DNA from: Lactobacillus panisapium
GTDB lineage: Bacteria > Bacillota > Bacilli > Lactobacillales > Lactobacillaceae
Direction: 5' to 3'
NCBI RefSeq assembly: GCF_019469265.1
Contig: NZ_CP048268.1
Coordinates: forward strand, 1,209,501-1,273,500
Length of the DNA: 64,000 bases
A program made the position numbers and the translations under genes. This document shows, piece by piece, positions 38,261-47,984 of this stretch (positions within the stretch are counted from its first letter, which is position 1; every line of letters starts with the position of its first letter). The notes below the pieces were generated by a model. The model was not told the origin of the DNA. It worked only from the letters and a program-made list of their open reading frames with translations, and made no database searches.

Positions 38261-39046
38261 TTAATCTTCTTCTGAACTTTCTTCAGTTTCAGCTGCTTGT
38301 TCTGCGTCATCAGCTGCAGCGTCTTTAGCCATTTCAGCTTCAACGTTTGCATCGCTGTCATCTTGGCCTTGTTTTCCTTCGATAACTGCATCAGCCATTG
38401 CACCTGAAATTAAGCGAATAGCACGGATTGCATCATCGTTTGAAGGAATAACAACATCAACTGGATCTGGATCAGTATTAGTGTCAACCATAGCAACAAC
38501 AGGGATACCTAAAATGTTAGCTTCGTGAACAGCAATCTTTTCCTTCTTAGGGTCAACTACGAACATAACATCAGGAATTCTAGGCATATCTTCGATACCA
38601 CCTAAGAATCTTTCAAGTTTGTCCATTTCTTTAGTCAAAAGTGAAGCTTCCTTCTTTGGTAATACATCAAAGGTACCATCTTCTGACATCTTCTTTAAAT
38701 CTTTTAATCTTTGAACTCTACTTTGGATAGTCTTCCAGTTAGTCAAAGTACCACCTAACCAACGTTGGTTAACGTAGTATTGACCTGCACGAGTTGCTTC
38801 TTCAGCGATTGAATCTTGTGCTTGCTTCTTTGTACCAACAAACAAGATAACTCCACCGTCTTGAGCAACGGCTCTAACAAAAGCATAAGCGTCATCCAAC
38901 ATCTTGATAGTTTTTTGCAAATCAATAATGTAGATACCGTTTCTTTGAGTGAAGATATATGGAGCCATCTTAGGGTCCCATCTTCTAGTTTGGTGACCGA
39001 AGTGGACACCAGCTTCAAGTAATTGTTTCATTGAAACTACTGACAT
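38261..39046 (-). CDS. rpsB: 30S ribosomal protein S2
   Basis: Structural protein of the 30S subunit. [27 protein letters not shown] and [21 protein letters not shown] are S2 signatures; the C-terminal 35 residues are an acidic tail. 261 residues. ATG 39046 with AGGAGG. Its mRNA has a structured leader (39079-39167) and a clear promoter (39173-39201). Confidence 0.98.
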   Translation of the reverse strand: MSVVSMKQLLEAGVHFGHQTRRWDPKMAPYIFTQRNGIYIIDLQKTIKMLDDAYAFVRAVAQDGGVILFVGTKKQAQDSIAEEATRAGQYYVNQRWLGGTLTNWKTIQSRVQRLKDLKKMSEDGTFDVLPKKEASLLTKEMDKLERFLGGIEDMPRIPDVMFVVDPKKEKIAVHEANILGIPVVAMVDTNTDPDPVDVVIPSNDDAIRAIRLISGAMADAVIEGKQGQDDSDANVEAEMAKDAAADDAEQAAETEESSEED

Positions 39047-39078
39047 AATAAATTCCTCCTATGGTTTTAGTCCTCTCA

Positions 39079-39167
39079 AGCGGTCATTTCAACGCTTCAC
39101 CAATGTTTGGCACCAAAACGTTGATCGCTCTTGATGTTTTCTAACTGTGTATTCACACAACACACAG
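39079..39167 (-). ncRNA. Structured 5' leader of rpsB mRNA
   Basis: Two hairpins between promoter and gene. The outer arms AGCG-x6-TCAACG (39079-39094) and CGTTGA-x-CGCT (39119-39129) pair with an internal bulge, and CTGTGT / ACACAG (39145-39167) forms the 5' stem. A leader that binds S2 for autogenous control is known upstream of rpsB in bacteria; this placement and pairing fit, but I cannot test it against a covariance model. Confidence 0.55.
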
Positions 39168-39172
39168 ATAAA

Positions 39173-39201
39173 ATCATACTAAATTTAAGGCTAAGAATCA
39201 A
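39173..39201 (-). promoter_or_regulatory. Promoter of rpsB-tsf
   Basis: Minus strand TTGATT (39201-39196), 17 bases, TATGAT (39178-39173). Both boxes are near consensus with ideal spacing. Confidence 0.8.
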
Positions 39202-39203
39202 GT

Positions 39204-40235
39204 CTAAAAATTAACAGCATGCTCATGTAAAAATTTTTCTTTCCATTGGCGTGTATGGTGTTTAAACCAATATTCTCTTTTTAAAGCTAAGCGTTTATCA
39301 CTAAATTCTTCATGATAGATCATTTTGACCGGTCGCCTATTTTTAGTATATTTGGCACCCTTCCCCGTATTATGGGCCTCAAGCCTTTTAGTTAAATTGT
39401 TAGTAAAGCCGCCATAAAAACTTCCATCGCTGCACAATAAAACATAAAAGTAATATTTTGCTTGTTGATCGTGCTTGGCTTTTTCTTCTGGTGTTTCGCG
39501 AATGATTTTTTGAATCGCTGGTAAAAATGAGCCATCGTGATCGTGAACTTCAATAGCATCTTTTAAAACTAAGCCATCACTAGCAGTGTGCCTGACAGCT
39601 TCAATTATAATCAAGTTTGTATCTTCGCCGCGATGAGAAACATAAGGCTGAATGAACTTAATACTTAGGTCATGTTTTAAACAAAAATAGGCAATTTCAT
39701 TTAACCGTTCGGGTCGATGAACCATGTACATCTTGCCCTTCATTTTTAATAAACCACTAGCAACTGCAATAATTTCTTCTAAAGTAATCATTATTTCATG
39801 GCGGGCAATTGCCTTTTTAGGATCAGGATTAACCTTGTGATCTTTGGCAACTTTAAAATAAGGTGGATTGATGACAATCACATCATAAGAATCTTTTCGC
39901 AAAAACTGGGCGGCATCCTTAACGTTTTTTTGAAAAACATGGATCCGATTTTCCATTTGATTCAATTGGACAGAACGCATAGCCTGTGAAGCCGCTTCTG
40001 GTTGAATTTCAACTGCATCATACTTTGCTCGGTTAAAATAAGCCATATAAATGCTCGCAGCACAATTGCCAGAACATAAGTCTGCAACTTTAGAGCTATC
40101 TTTAATCGCGTCTTTGGCCGTAGCCGCCAATAATAAGGTATCAAGTGAAAAACTAAAGGCATCTTTATCTTGAATAATTTTCAAATTATCGCTATACATA
40201 TAGTCGATTCGTTCATTTTTGCTCAAATTTACCAT
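39204..40235 (-). CDS. tRNA1(Val) (adenine37-N6)-methyltransferase-like protein fused to a GIY-YIG domain
   Basis: Residues about 1-245 are a TrmN6/YabB-type SAM-dependent N6-adenine methyltransferase: [30 protein letters not shown], a divergent SAM loop [14 protein letters not shown], and the catalytic NPPY in VIVINPPYF. Residues about 265-343 are a YazA/UPF0213-type GIY-YIG domain: [20 protein letters not shown]...[20 protein letters not shown]. In Bacillus yabB and yazA are separate neighbours; here they form one continuous frame. I start at ATG 40235 (343 residues, [13 protein letters not shown]). The GIY-YIG domain's role is unknown. Divergent from plsC. Confidence 0.88.
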   Translation of the reverse strand: MVNLSKNERIDYMYSDNLKIIQDKDAFSFSLDTLLLAATAKDAIKDSSKVADLCSGNCAASIYMAYFNRAKYDAVEIQPEAASQAMRSVQLNQMENRIHVFQKNVKDAAQFLRKDSYDVIVINPPYFKVAKDHKVNPDPKKAIARHEIMITLEEIIAVASGLLKMKGKMYMVHRPERLNEIAYFCLKHDLSIKFIQPYVSHRGEDTNLIIIEAVRHTASDGLVLKDAIEVHDHDGSFLPAIQKIIRETPEEKAKHDQQAKYYFYVLLCSDGSFYGGFTNNLTKRLEAHNTGKGAKYTKNRRPVKMIYHEEFSDKRLALKREYWFKHHTRQWKEKFLHEHAVNF

Positions 40236-40293
40236 AAATATTTTATCCCTTCGCAAAGCTTTGCTATAATATTTTACATCATTGGAGGAAAAT

Positions 40294-40908
40294 ATGTTTT
40301 ATCACATTATACGGCCCATCGCCCGCTTCATTGTGTGGGTGTTAAACGGGCATTTACATGTTAATCATCAAGATCGTATTCCCGAGGGAAATTATATCTT
40401 GGCTGCACCTCACCGTACTTGGTGGGAGCCGATTTTATTTGCACTAGCTGCTAGCCCTAAGGAATTTATGTTTATGACTAAAATTGAATTATTCAAAAAT
40501 CCAATTTTGCGCTTTATTTTAAAGCACGCACATGCATTTCCAGTTGATCGTAAAAATCCAGGTCCATCCGCTTTAAAAACCCCAATAAAGGGATTAAGAA
40601 AAGGCAATTACTCACTGATCATTTTCCCATCCGGTACCCGTCATTCCGCTGAACTTAAAAGTGGGACAATTGCCATTGCTAAATTATCTGGTAAACCAAT
40701 TGTTCCGGTTGTTTATCAGGGGCCGTTAACTTTTACTGGGCTATTGAAAAGGGAACCGTTAGAAGTTTGTTTTGGGCACCCATTTCGGGTAGATCCAAAA
40801 ATAAGGTTAACCCACGAAAATGAACATCTTTTAGATAATCAGCTAAAAGATGCTTGGAAAAAAATTGATCAGGAACAAAACCCTGCTTTTCACTATCATG
40901 CAAAGTAA
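40294..40908 (+). CDS. plsC: 1-acyl-sn-glycerol-3-phosphate acyltransferase PlsC-like
   Basis: Acylates lysophosphatidic acid to phosphatidic acid at the membrane. The 204-residue protein has the PlsC fold: N-terminal hydrophobic segment, acyltransferase motif 1 as [31 protein letters not shown] and motif 3 IFPSGTRHS. Two positions differ from textbook PlsC: Glu instead of Asp in HX4D, and Ser instead of Glu in 'PEGTR'. ATG 40294 has GGAGG; a TTG at 40282 lies inside that site. A TATAAT box is at 40265-40270. Ends at a terminator. Confidence 0.88.
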   Translation: MFYHIIRPIARFIVWVLNGHLHVNHQDRIPEGNYILAAPHRTWWEPILFALAASPKEFMFMTKIELFKNPILRFILKHAHAFPVDRKNPGPSALKTPIKGLRKGNYSLIIFPSGTRHSAELKSGTIAIAKLSGKPIVPVVYQGPLTFTGLLKREPLEVCFGHPFRVDPKIRLTHENEHLLDNQLKDAWKKIDQEQNPAFHYHAK

Positions 40909-40942
40909 AAAGATTGAATTCGAAAGAGTTCAGTCTTTTTTT
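40907..40942 (+). terminator. Terminator after plsC
   Basis: AAAAAGATTGAA / TTCAGTCTTTTT stem (one mismatch) with a 10-base loop and a T run, overlapping the plsC stop codon. Confidence 0.8.
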
Positions 40943-40991
40943 GTAGTGTTAAAATAAATTACAACAGTAATTGAATGGAGGAATTCTAAAA

Positions 40992-42170
40992 TTGTTAGAA
41001 AAGTCGTTTTATAAGAAGATGCTAAGCAAGTCATTTCCTTTTCCAATTAAGGTAAGTTATTGGGATGGCAAAAGTGAAATTTACGGCAATGGCACTCCCA
41101 ATATTGAAATTGTTTTTAATGAAAAAATTCCAATTAGTGATATAACGCGCAATGCTTCCCTAGCTTTAGGAGAAGCATATATGGACAAAAAAATCGAAAT
41201 AAATGGTAGTTTGCAGAAGCTGATTTTTGGTGCTTATGAAAGTGCTGATAGTTTTATGCGTTCCAGCAAGTTTCGTAAATTTATGCCTCACCAAAAACAC
41301 ACTGAAGAACAAAGTGAAAAAGACGTTCAAAGTCATTATGATATCGGAAACGATTTTTACCGTCTTTGGTTAGATCCAACCATGACATACTCATGTGCCT
41401 ATTTTAAAAAGGACAATGAGGATGACTTAGAAAAAGCACAAATTGACAAAATTAAGCATATTCTTGAAAAGCTGAATCCTGAAAAGGGTAAAACATTGCT
41501 AGATATCGGTTGTGGTTGGGGAACCTTAATGCTCACCGCAGCTAAAGAATATGGTTTAAAAGTCACTGGTGTTACTCTCAGTGAAGAACAATACAAGCTA
41601 GTTCAAAAGAAGATTTATGATGAAAACCTGCAAGATGTAGCTGAAGTTAAGCTTGAAGATTACCGTGAACTTGGCAATGAGCAGTGGGATTATATTACAT
41701 CTGTTGGGATGTTTGAGCATGTTGGCAAAGAAAACTTGGGTCAATATTTCGCTGATGTTGCCAAATACCTTAAAAAGGATGGCGTTGCGTTAATTCACGG
41801 CATAACTCGTCAGCAAGGTGGAGCAAGTAACGCATGGATTGACCGTTACATTTTCCCAGGTGGTTATATCCCCGGCTTAGAAGAAAACGTTCATCACATC
41901 GTTGCAAGTGGCTTGCAAATTGATGATATGGAAATGCTTAGACGCCATTATCAAAGAACTTTGGAAATTTGGGACAATAATTTTAATAAGCAACGTGATG
42001 TTATTGAAAAGAAAATGGGTGAACGCTTCACCCGAATGTGGGACTTGTACTTACAGGCCTGTGCAGCCTCTTTTGAATCAGGTAACATTGATGTTGTCCA
42101 ATATTTACTAACAAAAGGTGCTTCAGGTAAAAACTTACCAATGACACGCGATTATATGCTAGGTCAATAA
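40992..42170 (+). CDS. cfa: Cyclopropane-fatty-acid synthase
   Basis: Methylates unsaturated phospholipid acyl chains with SAM to form cyclopropane rings (for example lactobacillic acid), stiffening the membrane under acid stress. Motifs: [26 protein letters not shown] site [16 protein letters not shown], and [12 protein letters not shown] start at TTG 40992 (392 residues, [11 protein letters not shown]), preceded by GGAGG at ten bases; the TTG at 40971 lies upstream of that site and would add seven unlike residues. Single gene followed by a terminator. Confidence 0.95.
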   Translation: MLEKSFYKKMLSKSFPFPIKVSYWDGKSEIYGNGTPNIEIVFNEKIPISDITRNASLALGEAYMDKKIEINGSLQKLIFGAYESADSFMRSSKFRKFMPHQKHTEEQSEKDVQSHYDIGNDFYRLWLDPTMTYSCAYFKKDNEDDLEKAQIDKIKHILEKLNPEKGKTLLDIGCGWGTLMLTAAKEYGLKVTGVTLSEEQYKLVQKKIYDENLQDVAEVKLEDYRELGNEQWDYITSVGMFEHVGKENLGQYFADVAKYLKKDGVALIHGITRQQGGASNAWIDRYIFPGGYIPGLEENVHHIVASGLQIDDMEMLRRHYQRTLEIWDNNFNKQRDVIEKKMGERFTRMWDLYLQACAASFESGNIDVVQYLLTKGASGKNLPMTRDYMLGQ

Positions 42171-42180
42171 ATAGCGCAAA

Positions 42181-42210
42181 AAAAAGAATGAGTTACCTCA
42201 TTCTTTTTTT
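42181..42210. terminator. Bidirectional terminator between cfa and the FAD oxidase
   Basis: Perfect 12-bp stem AAAAAGAATGAG / CTCATTCTTTTT with a four-base loop and T tails on both strands. It serves the two converging genes. Confidence 0.93.
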
Positions 42211-42221
42211 ATTGCCAAAAT

Positions 42222-43622
42222 TTACCTTTCAAAGATTTTTCCTGGATTAACAATGTCATTTGGATCAAATAACTTTTTAACCTCACGCAATAGCTCTGTA
42301 TAATCATGACCATAGAACTCTTCGTAGTAATTTGCTCGTGCATAACCAATTCCGTGTTCACCAGACATATTGCCATCTAATGACTTAGCCGTCTTATAGA
42401 GTTCTGAAATGACTTTATCACTAGTTTTAGCATATTCTTCTGGTGTCATTTCATCAGAGCAGAGATAGATGTGCAAATTACCGTCGCCAGCATGACCAAA
42501 ACTAGGTATTCTGATCTTTAACTCTTTTTCTAACTCTTCAATTCGGTCCAGCACATCAGGAATATGATTAATTGGCACGCAAACATCAATTTCATCCATT
42601 TTTGGCGTTGATTTCTGAATTGCCAACAATAGCTCTTCCCGACACTTCCAAATCTTTTTAGCTTCTTCAGAGTCTGCACTTAAAACAATTGCTTCTTCAG
42701 CTTTAAACTTTTTAACAGTTTCTAGTGCTTGATCCAATTCTGCACGCCATTCTCCCTCAGTGAATGAGTCTAGGCCCATAATGATAAAACCATCACCATT
42801 CTTGATTGGAAATTCATCATTAGCATATTTTTCCCATAACTTAATTACTTTTCTGCCCATAAATTCAACGGTTGTTGGTACAACTCCAGAAGCTAAAATT
42901 GCTGGTACTGATTTAATAGCATCATTTAAAGTTGGGAAAGGAATGATAGCATTGATTGTCTTATGTGGTTTAGGATATAGTCTCAATGTTACTTCCGTTA
43001 CCACACCAAGCGTTCCTTCCGCTCCAATAATTAAGTCTTTTAAAGAGTAGCCGGAAGATGATTTTACCGCTTTAGAACCAAACTTATATAATTTGCCATT
43101 CGTTAAAACCACTTTTAACTCACGAATATGTTCTCTGGTTACGCCGTATTTAATTGCCTTTAACCCACCAGCATTAGTTGACACATTACCACCAATTGTT
43201 GCCCAATGCATTGCAGGTGCTGGCATATAAGTAAATGGCTTATCAGCCAAATATTCTTCGATATCCTTTAATCTTATTCCTGCTTGTACGGTCATTGTTA
43301 AGCCATCTGGATCATATTCCAAGATCTTATTCATTTTAACCATATCAAGAGAAATACCGCCGTCAACAGATAAATTGGCTCCCATCAAGCCGGTTGAATT
43401 ACCCCGTGGTACCAGAGGAATGTGCTTTTCATTCGCATACTTAACTACTTGGATAACTTCTTCATTATTAACCGGTTGAATAACCAAGTCCGGCAGAGCG
43501 GTTACTGTCCGAAATTGATCGTGATCCCAGTGCTTTGTAGGTTGATTAATAAAACGTTCTGGATCGGAAATAAATTTACTTAAGTTTGTCCGATCAGTTT
43601 GATCTATTTTATGATATTCCAT
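42222..43622 (-). CDS. FAD-linked oxidase (GlcD / D-lactate dehydrogenase family)
   Basis: FAD-dependent 2-hydroxy-acid oxidoreductase of the vanillyl-alcohol-oxidase fold. FAD-binding-4 domain: VPRGNSTGLMGANLSVDGGISLD and MHWATIGGNVSTNAGGLKAIKYG. C-terminal domain: PSFGHAGDGNLHIY and SGEHGIGYARANYY. 466 residues, the normal length for GlcD-like D-lactate or glycolate dehydrogenases. No iron-sulphur partner is adjacent, and the electron acceptor is unknown. ATG 43622. It has its own promoter overlapped by a cre site, so expression should fall on preferred sugars. Confidence 0.9.
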   Translation of the reverse strand: MEYHKIDQTDRTNLSKFISDPERFINQPTKHWDHDQFRTVTALPDLVIQPVNNEEVIQVVKYANEKHIPLVPRGNSTGLMGANLSVDGGISLDMVKMNKILEYDPDGLTMTVQAGIRLKDIEEYLADKPFTYMPAPAMHWATIGGNVSTNAGGLKAIKYGVTREHIRELKVVLTNGKLYKFGSKAVKSSSGYSLKDLIIGAEGTLGVVTEVTLRLYPKPHKTINAIIPFPTLNDAIKSVPAILASGVVPTTVEFMGRKVIKLWEKYANDEFPIKNGDGFIIMGLDSFTEGEWRAELDQALETVKKFKAEEAIVLSADSEEAKKIWKCREELLLAIQKSTPKMDEIDVCVPINHIPDVLDRIEELEKELKIRIPSFGHAGDGNLHIYLCSDEMTPEEYAKTSDKVISELYKTAKSLDGNMSGEHGIGYARANYYEEFYGHDYTELLREVKKLFDPNDIVNPGKIFER

Positions 43623-43676
43623 GATATTTTTCTTCCCATTCCTAAATCATAAACTTAATTAATATCTGACATAAAT

Positions 43677-43705
43677 AATCTACTCTTTTATGTAAACGCT
43701 GTCAA
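43677..43705 (-). promoter_or_regulatory. Promoter with cre site for the FAD-linked oxidase
   Basis: Minus strand TTGACA (43705-43700), 17 bases, TAGATT (43682-43677). TGTAAACGCTGTCA (43691-43704) is a near-perfect cre overlapping the -35 box, the geometry for CcpA repression. Confidence 0.82.
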
Positions 43706-43720
43706 TACTATATTGGAAAC

Positions 43721-43749
43721 AAAAACACGAGCTATTTGTGAACTCGTGC
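43721..43749 (-). terminator. Terminator of the ABC exporter operon
   Basis: CACGAGCT / AACTCGTG stem (seven pairs plus a mismatch) with a seven-base loop, followed on the minus strand by TTTTTGTTT. Confidence 0.8.
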
Positions 43750-43755
43750 ATAAAG

Positions 43756-45555
43756 TTAATTTTGGTTATTTTGAAGGGTATATAAGTTATAATAATAACC
43801 CTTTTGGGAAAGCAGTTCCTCGTGGTTACCACGTTCAATAATCTTACCATCATTTAGAACAATAATCTGGTCAGCATCGACGATAGTTGATAAACGGTGA
43901 GCAATCGCTAAAGTTGTTCTTCCCTTTCGTAAGCTCTTCAATCCCTGTTGAATCAAGGTTTCTGTTTCGGTATCAACATTTGCAGTAGCTTCATCTAAAA
44001 CCAAGATTTTAGGATCAGTTACTAAAGTTCGTGCAAAAGAAATCAATTGTCGTTGCCCTTGACTAAATTCGCTGCCATTCTCGCCAACCTTAGCGTGATA
44101 TTTGCCAGGCAATTTTTCAATAAAACTGTCAGCCTGGACAGTTTTTGCGGCAGCCTTAATTTCGTCATCAGTAATGTTTTGATTATACAGCCTAATATTA
44201 GAATTAATATCACCATAAAACATGAATGGTTCTTGTAAAACTAGACCTAATTTTTGCCGTAATTCCTTTTTCGGGTACTTCTTAATATCTACGCCGTCAA
44301 TTAAAACTTCACCCTGGTAGAATTCATAAAAGCGCATCATAACATTAATGATTGAACTTTTACCGGAACCTGTATGACCTACGATTCCAAGAGTTTCTCC
44401 TGAATTAACGGTAAAGGAAATATCGTGTAAAATTTCATTTTTTCCATCGTAGGAAAAGCTTACGTGCTTAAATTCAATTTTCCCTTGTGTGATTGTTAAT
44501 CCCGGTTGTTCTTGCTGCTTAGGTTCATAATCAGTATTATCTAAAATTCGAAAAATTCTCTTACCAGCAACTATTCCGTCTTGGAAAAAGGTCATCTGAT
44601 CCATCATGTTTGCAATCGGATTAAAAAACTGTGAGATATATTGTGAAAAAGCGTACACAACACCCGCAGGCACAAAAGTCTGGCGTAGTGGAAAGCCAAA
44701 GTACATTAAAGTTAAAGCAAGTGCAAGAGAATAGAGCAAACTAGTTAAGGGCGAAAGTAAAAGCGAATTAAGATTGATCATGTTAAAACGGGTTTTCATT
44801 AGTGCCGTGTTTTCACTTTCAAAATGGCCAGTCATTCGTTTTTCTTGCTTGAATTGCTGAATCAGAGAAACACCTTCAATTGATTCATTTAAATTAGTGT
44901 TTATCCGGCTTAACCGCTCACGGTAACTACGATAGAGTTTGGAACTTCTTTTAGAATATTGCCAAATAATAAGTAATAAAATTGGCAAAAAAGCCAGTAC
45001 GATTAGTCCAGCTAAAAAATTAGTTGTAAACATTGCTACTAGCGCTGAAATAATCGAAAAGAAAGAGATAACGACACTAGATAGGACCGTTAAAAAATTG
45101 CTCAAAGTCATTGTATCATTTGTTACTCTTGACACAATTGAGCCTGCTGGCGTTTGGTCAAAATAACGCATTCCCAACTGATGGAGTTTTTGGTACAAAG
45201 CCGACCGTAGGCCCTCCAATGACTTTTCGGATCCAAGAGCAAAAAAGTATTCGTAGGTAAATTGTAGAATACCCTTAATTACTGAGCCAAAAGCATATAA
45301 AAAACCGGCAAATAAAATCACTTGTGTCGTAACATTGGCTTTGACTAAATAATTATCCAAGAAATACTGCAGACCATACGGTAACAGCATATTAATGACG
45401 CTGACAAGAAATGCACCCACACCAGCAATAATCATTTCATTTTTAAAGTGCATCACAAAACGAAGTAGTCGCTTGAAGATGCCAATTTGTTCCTTGACAG
45501 GTATTTCTTTGGACCAGACTGATCCATAATTATTTTGTTCTTCCAAGCTATTCAC
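43756..45555 (-). CDS. ABC exporter half-transporter, catalytic subunit (LmrD-like)
   Basis: Half-transporter of 599 residues: six transmembrane helices (about 30-330), then an ATPase domain with Walker A GHTGSGKSS, signature FSQGQRQL and Walker B ILVLDEATANVD. The Glu after Walker B is present, so this subunit carries the intact catalytic residue, while its signature (FSQGQ) departs from LSGGQ. It overlaps the partner gene at 45548 by eight bases. Together they look like a heterodimeric multidrug or lipid exporter of the LmrCD/BmrCD type; the substrate is unknown. Confidence 0.9.
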   Translation of the reverse strand: MNSLEEQNNYGSVWSKEIPVKEQIGIFKRLLRFVMHFKNEMIIAGVGAFLVSVINMLLPYGLQYFLDNYLVKANVTTQVILFAGFLYAFGSVIKGILQFTYEYFFALGSEKSLEGLRSALYQKLHQLGMRYFDQTPAGSIVSRVTNDTMTLSNFLTVLSSVVISFFSIISALVAMFTTNFLAGLIVLAFLPILLLIIWQYSKRSSKLYRSYRERLSRINTNLNESIEGVSLIQQFKQEKRMTGHFESENTALMKTRFNMINLNSLLLSPLTSLLYSLALALTLMYFGFPLRQTFVPAGVVYAFSQYISQFFNPIANMMDQMTFFQDGIVAGKRIFRILDNTDYEPKQQEQPGLTITQGKIEFKHVSFSYDGKNEILHDISFTVNSGETLGIVGHTGSGKSSIINVMMRFYEFYQGEVLIDGVDIKKYPKKELRQKLGLVLQEPFMFYGDINSNIRLYNQNITDDEIKAAAKTVQADSFIEKLPGKYHAKVGENGSEFSQGQRQLISFARTLVTDPKILVLDEATANVDTETETLIQQGLKSLRKGRTTLAIAHRLSTIVDADQIIVLNDGKIIERGNHEELLSQKGYYYNLYTLQNNQN

Positions 45556-47302
45556 CTACCTTTTCTTCTAATTCTTGCCGTTGCCACATATCAGCGTACC
45601 AGCCATTTTCTGCTAATAATTGATCATGTGTGCCTCGTTCAACAATTCGTCCGTCTTTTAATACCAAAATCAAATCTGCTCCCATTACGGAAGTTAATCG
45701 GTGAGTTGCAATTAAGGTTGTTTTCCCTTTTCTCTCCTGCCGAAGTGATTTCAAAATAGCCATTTCTGTTCTGGCATCGACTGCTGATAGCGCATCGTCC
45801 AAAACCAAAATTTTACTTTGCTTTAAAAGCGCCCTAGCAATAGACATTCTTTGTTTTTGACCACCAGATAAGGAAACGCCATTTTCGCCAATTAGCGTAT
45901 TATATCCGCCAGGCATTTGTAGAATATCATTGTGCAAATCACTCTTTTTCGCAGCAGAAATGACCGCACTTTCATCGGAATTTGCATCAGAAAAAGCAAT
46001 ATTTTTTTGAATACTAGTAGAAAAGAGGTAATTGTTTTGCGGCACGTAAGAAATTTGTCTTAATAGAACATTCAGAGGAATTTCCCGAATATCATGACCG
46101 TTTAAAGTGATTTTGCCATCATATTGATCAAATTCGCGCAGCAAAAGTTGAATGATGGTCGTTTTACCAGCACCAACTTTACCGACCAAGCCAAGAGTCT
46201 GACCCGTTTTCAAAGTGAAATCAATATTGTGCAAAACCGGAATTTGTGGTTCATCCGGATAAGCAAAGGATTTTACTTCATATTTTAAGTCGCCATCAAT
46301 ATCTTGGGCATGAATGCTTTGATCAGCATTTTGATCAGTAATTGCAGGCTTTTCATCCAGTAACTTTTCAACACGGTCGTAACTGGCACTACCACGTTCT
46401 AGAATATTAAATAAATAGCCAATTGCAAACATTGGCCAAACCATGTTCCCAATATACGCAATGAAAGAAACTAATTGGCCAATTGTAAGAGCCCGGTTAC
46501 TAACCAATAACCCACCATAGATAATTGTAATTGTGTAAGTTAAACCGATTAGTAAAGTACCTAGTGGATCAAACAACGAATCCCACTTGAAAACACGTTT
46601 ATTGATTTTGATCGTATTAGCAATCATATCATTGAATGCTTGCGTATCTTCTTTACCCTGACCAAAAGTTTTTAGGACCTTAATTCCTGAAACAGATTCT
46701 TGTGTTTTATTATTGAGGCGGGAAAAAGCAGCCTGTGATTCATCAAAGGCATCATATAATTGATCGCCCAACTTCCAAGCTCCCCAAGCTAAGAATGGTA
46801 AGGGAATTAAAGCAACTATCGTCAACCGCCAGTCAACAAAGATGATCATTGCAATCATGGTTGAAACACTCATTAATAAAGAATCGACCAAAGTCAAAAC
46901 ACCTTCACCAGCAACTTCTTGAATAGCTGAAACATCATTGGTTGCGTGCGCCATTAAATCACCTGTTCGGTGGCGTTGATAAAAAGTGCGATCCATTTCC
47001 ATAAAATGCCGAAATAATTTCGAGCGCAACTGCAGTTCTAGTTCTGCCGCTCCACCCCATATTTGCCTGCGCCACAAGTAACGAAAGCCATATAATAGTA
47101 GTGCCGCGAAAATGATTGTCAAAATTAACAAGCCATATTCTTGCCAAGAAATATGTCCTTTATCGAGCTGATCAGCCATTAGTCCTAATATTCGCGGTGG
47201 AACCAAATTAATTACAGACGTTAAAGCCAAGAAGGTCACACCAATTAGGTACCGTTTTTTCTCCTTTTTAAAAAACCATCCAAGCTTAAAAAATATACCC
47301 AT
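45548..47302 (-). CDS. ABC exporter half-transporter, degenerate-site subunit (LmrC-like)
   Basis: Half-transporter of 584 residues: six transmembrane helices, Walker A GKVGAGKTT, canonical signature LSGGQKQR and Walker B ILVLDDALSAVDARTE. Asp replaces the catalytic Glu after Walker B, the hallmark of the non-catalytic site in heterodimeric exporters such as LmrC. The first gene of the pair; a terminator separates it from yneF upstream. ATG 47302 with GAAAGG. Confidence 0.9.
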   Translation of the reverse strand: MGIFFKLGWFFKKEKKRYLIGVTFLALTSVINLVPPRILGLMADQLDKGHISWQEYGLLILTIIFAALLLYGFRYLWRRQIWGGAAELELQLRSKLFRHFMEMDRTFYQRHRTGDLMAHATNDVSAIQEVAGEGVLTLVDSLLMSVSTMIAMIIFVDWRLTIVALIPLPFLAWGAWKLGDQLYDAFDESQAAFSRLNNKTQESVSGIKVLKTFGQGKEDTQAFNDMIANTIKINKRVFKWDSLFDPLGTLLIGLTYTITIIYGGLLVSNRALTIGQLVSFIAYIGNMVWPMFAIGYLFNILERGSASYDRVEKLLDEKPAITDQNADQSIHAQDIDGDLKYEVKSFAYPDEPQIPVLHNIDFTLKTGQTLGLVGKVGAGKTTIIQLLLREFDQYDGKITLNGHDIREIPLNVLLRQISYVPQNNYLFSTSIQKNIAFSDANSDESAVISAAKKSDLHNDILQMPGGYNTLIGENGVSLSGGQKQRMSIARALLKQSKILVLDDALSAVDARTEMAILKSLRQERKGKTTLIATHRLTSVMGADLILVLKDGRIVERGTHDQLLAENGWYADMWQRQELEEKVGE

Positions 47303-47322
47303 TTTTCACCTTTCTTTCCAAA

Positions 47323-47357
47323 TAAAAAGGCGGAGAAATAATCCTCCGTCTTTATTT
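47323..47357 (-). terminator. Terminator after yneF
   Basis: AAAGGCGGAG / CTCCGTCTTT (one mismatch) with an eight-base loop and a U-rich tail on the minus strand, 20 bases before the ABC gene start. Confidence 0.78.
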
Positions 47358-47375
47358 TCAATTCAGTAAGATTGA

Positions 47376-47591
47376 CTATTTTTGATGCTTCATCATGTTC
47401 ATCACCTGGTTAACCTTCTTAGCGGAAGGCTTTTGCCCCATTTGTGACATCATGGCAACGATCATATCCTCACTGATTGGTGGATTATCTTTAAAGTATT
47501 TCTTCATGTATGCTCTTGCACCATAAAAACCGCCAACAAGGCCAATTAATAATGCAACAATAATTAAAACAATCGCTAATCCTAATTTCAT
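47376..47591 (-). CDS. yneF: YneF family (UPF0154) small membrane protein
   Basis: A 71-residue protein with one N-terminal transmembrane helix (LAIVLIIVALLIGLVGGFYGARAYM) and a cytoplasmic tail with KYFKDNPPISEDMIVAMMSQMGQKPS, the UPF0154 signature. Function is unknown in the family. ATG 47591 with GAGGTG. Near lexA and ynzC, as in many Firmicutes. Confidence 0.93.
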   Translation of the reverse strand: MKLGLAIVLIIVALLIGLVGGFYGARAYMKKYFKDNPPISEDMIVAMMSQMGQKPSAKKVNQVMNMMKHQK

Positions 47592-47660
47592 AAAATAATC
47601 ACCTCAATTTGTCCAATAGATATATCTTACCGAAAATTTAAGTAAATTTAAAGACGTAAA

Positions 47661-47909
47661 TTAGTCTTTTCGTAAACCTTTCTTCCGCTGAGCTTTCTTT
47701 GCTTTTTCAGAAGTAATTTCCTTGCCATTCTTATCAATTATGACAAGGTTTTCAACATCTTGCTTAAAACCGGCACGAAAGTTCTTGATAAATTCTTGAT
47801 GAAGTTTTTCACGTTCTTTTTCTTCTTCATCAGACAAACCTTCTTTTTCTTTCTTATGATATAGTTCGTTTATCCGATTAATCATCTTTTTTTCATTGTC
47901 TTCTGTCAT
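47661..47909 (-). CDS. ynzC: DUF896 family protein (YnzC-like)
   Basis: A short, highly charged cytoplasmic protein of about 82 residues. INRINELYHKKEKEGLSDEEEKE... and LHQEFIKNFRAGFKQDVENL are the DUF896/UPF0291 pattern: a two-helix N-terminal hairpin. I prefer ATG 47909 (AGAGGTG seven bases upstream) to the GTG at 47918, which is part of that site. Divergent from lexA, as ynzC is often near lexA. The role is not established. Confidence 0.92.
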   Translation of the reverse strand: MTEDNEKKMINRINELYHKKEKEGLSDEEEKEREKLHQEFIKNFRAGFKQDVENLVIIDKNGKEITSEKAKKAQRKKGLRKD

Positions 47910-47984
47910 TTTTTGCACCTCTTTCGCACTTCTTAATAAAAAGAGTCTACCCTATTTCAGCTAAGAAAAAAAGTTTAATTTCTT

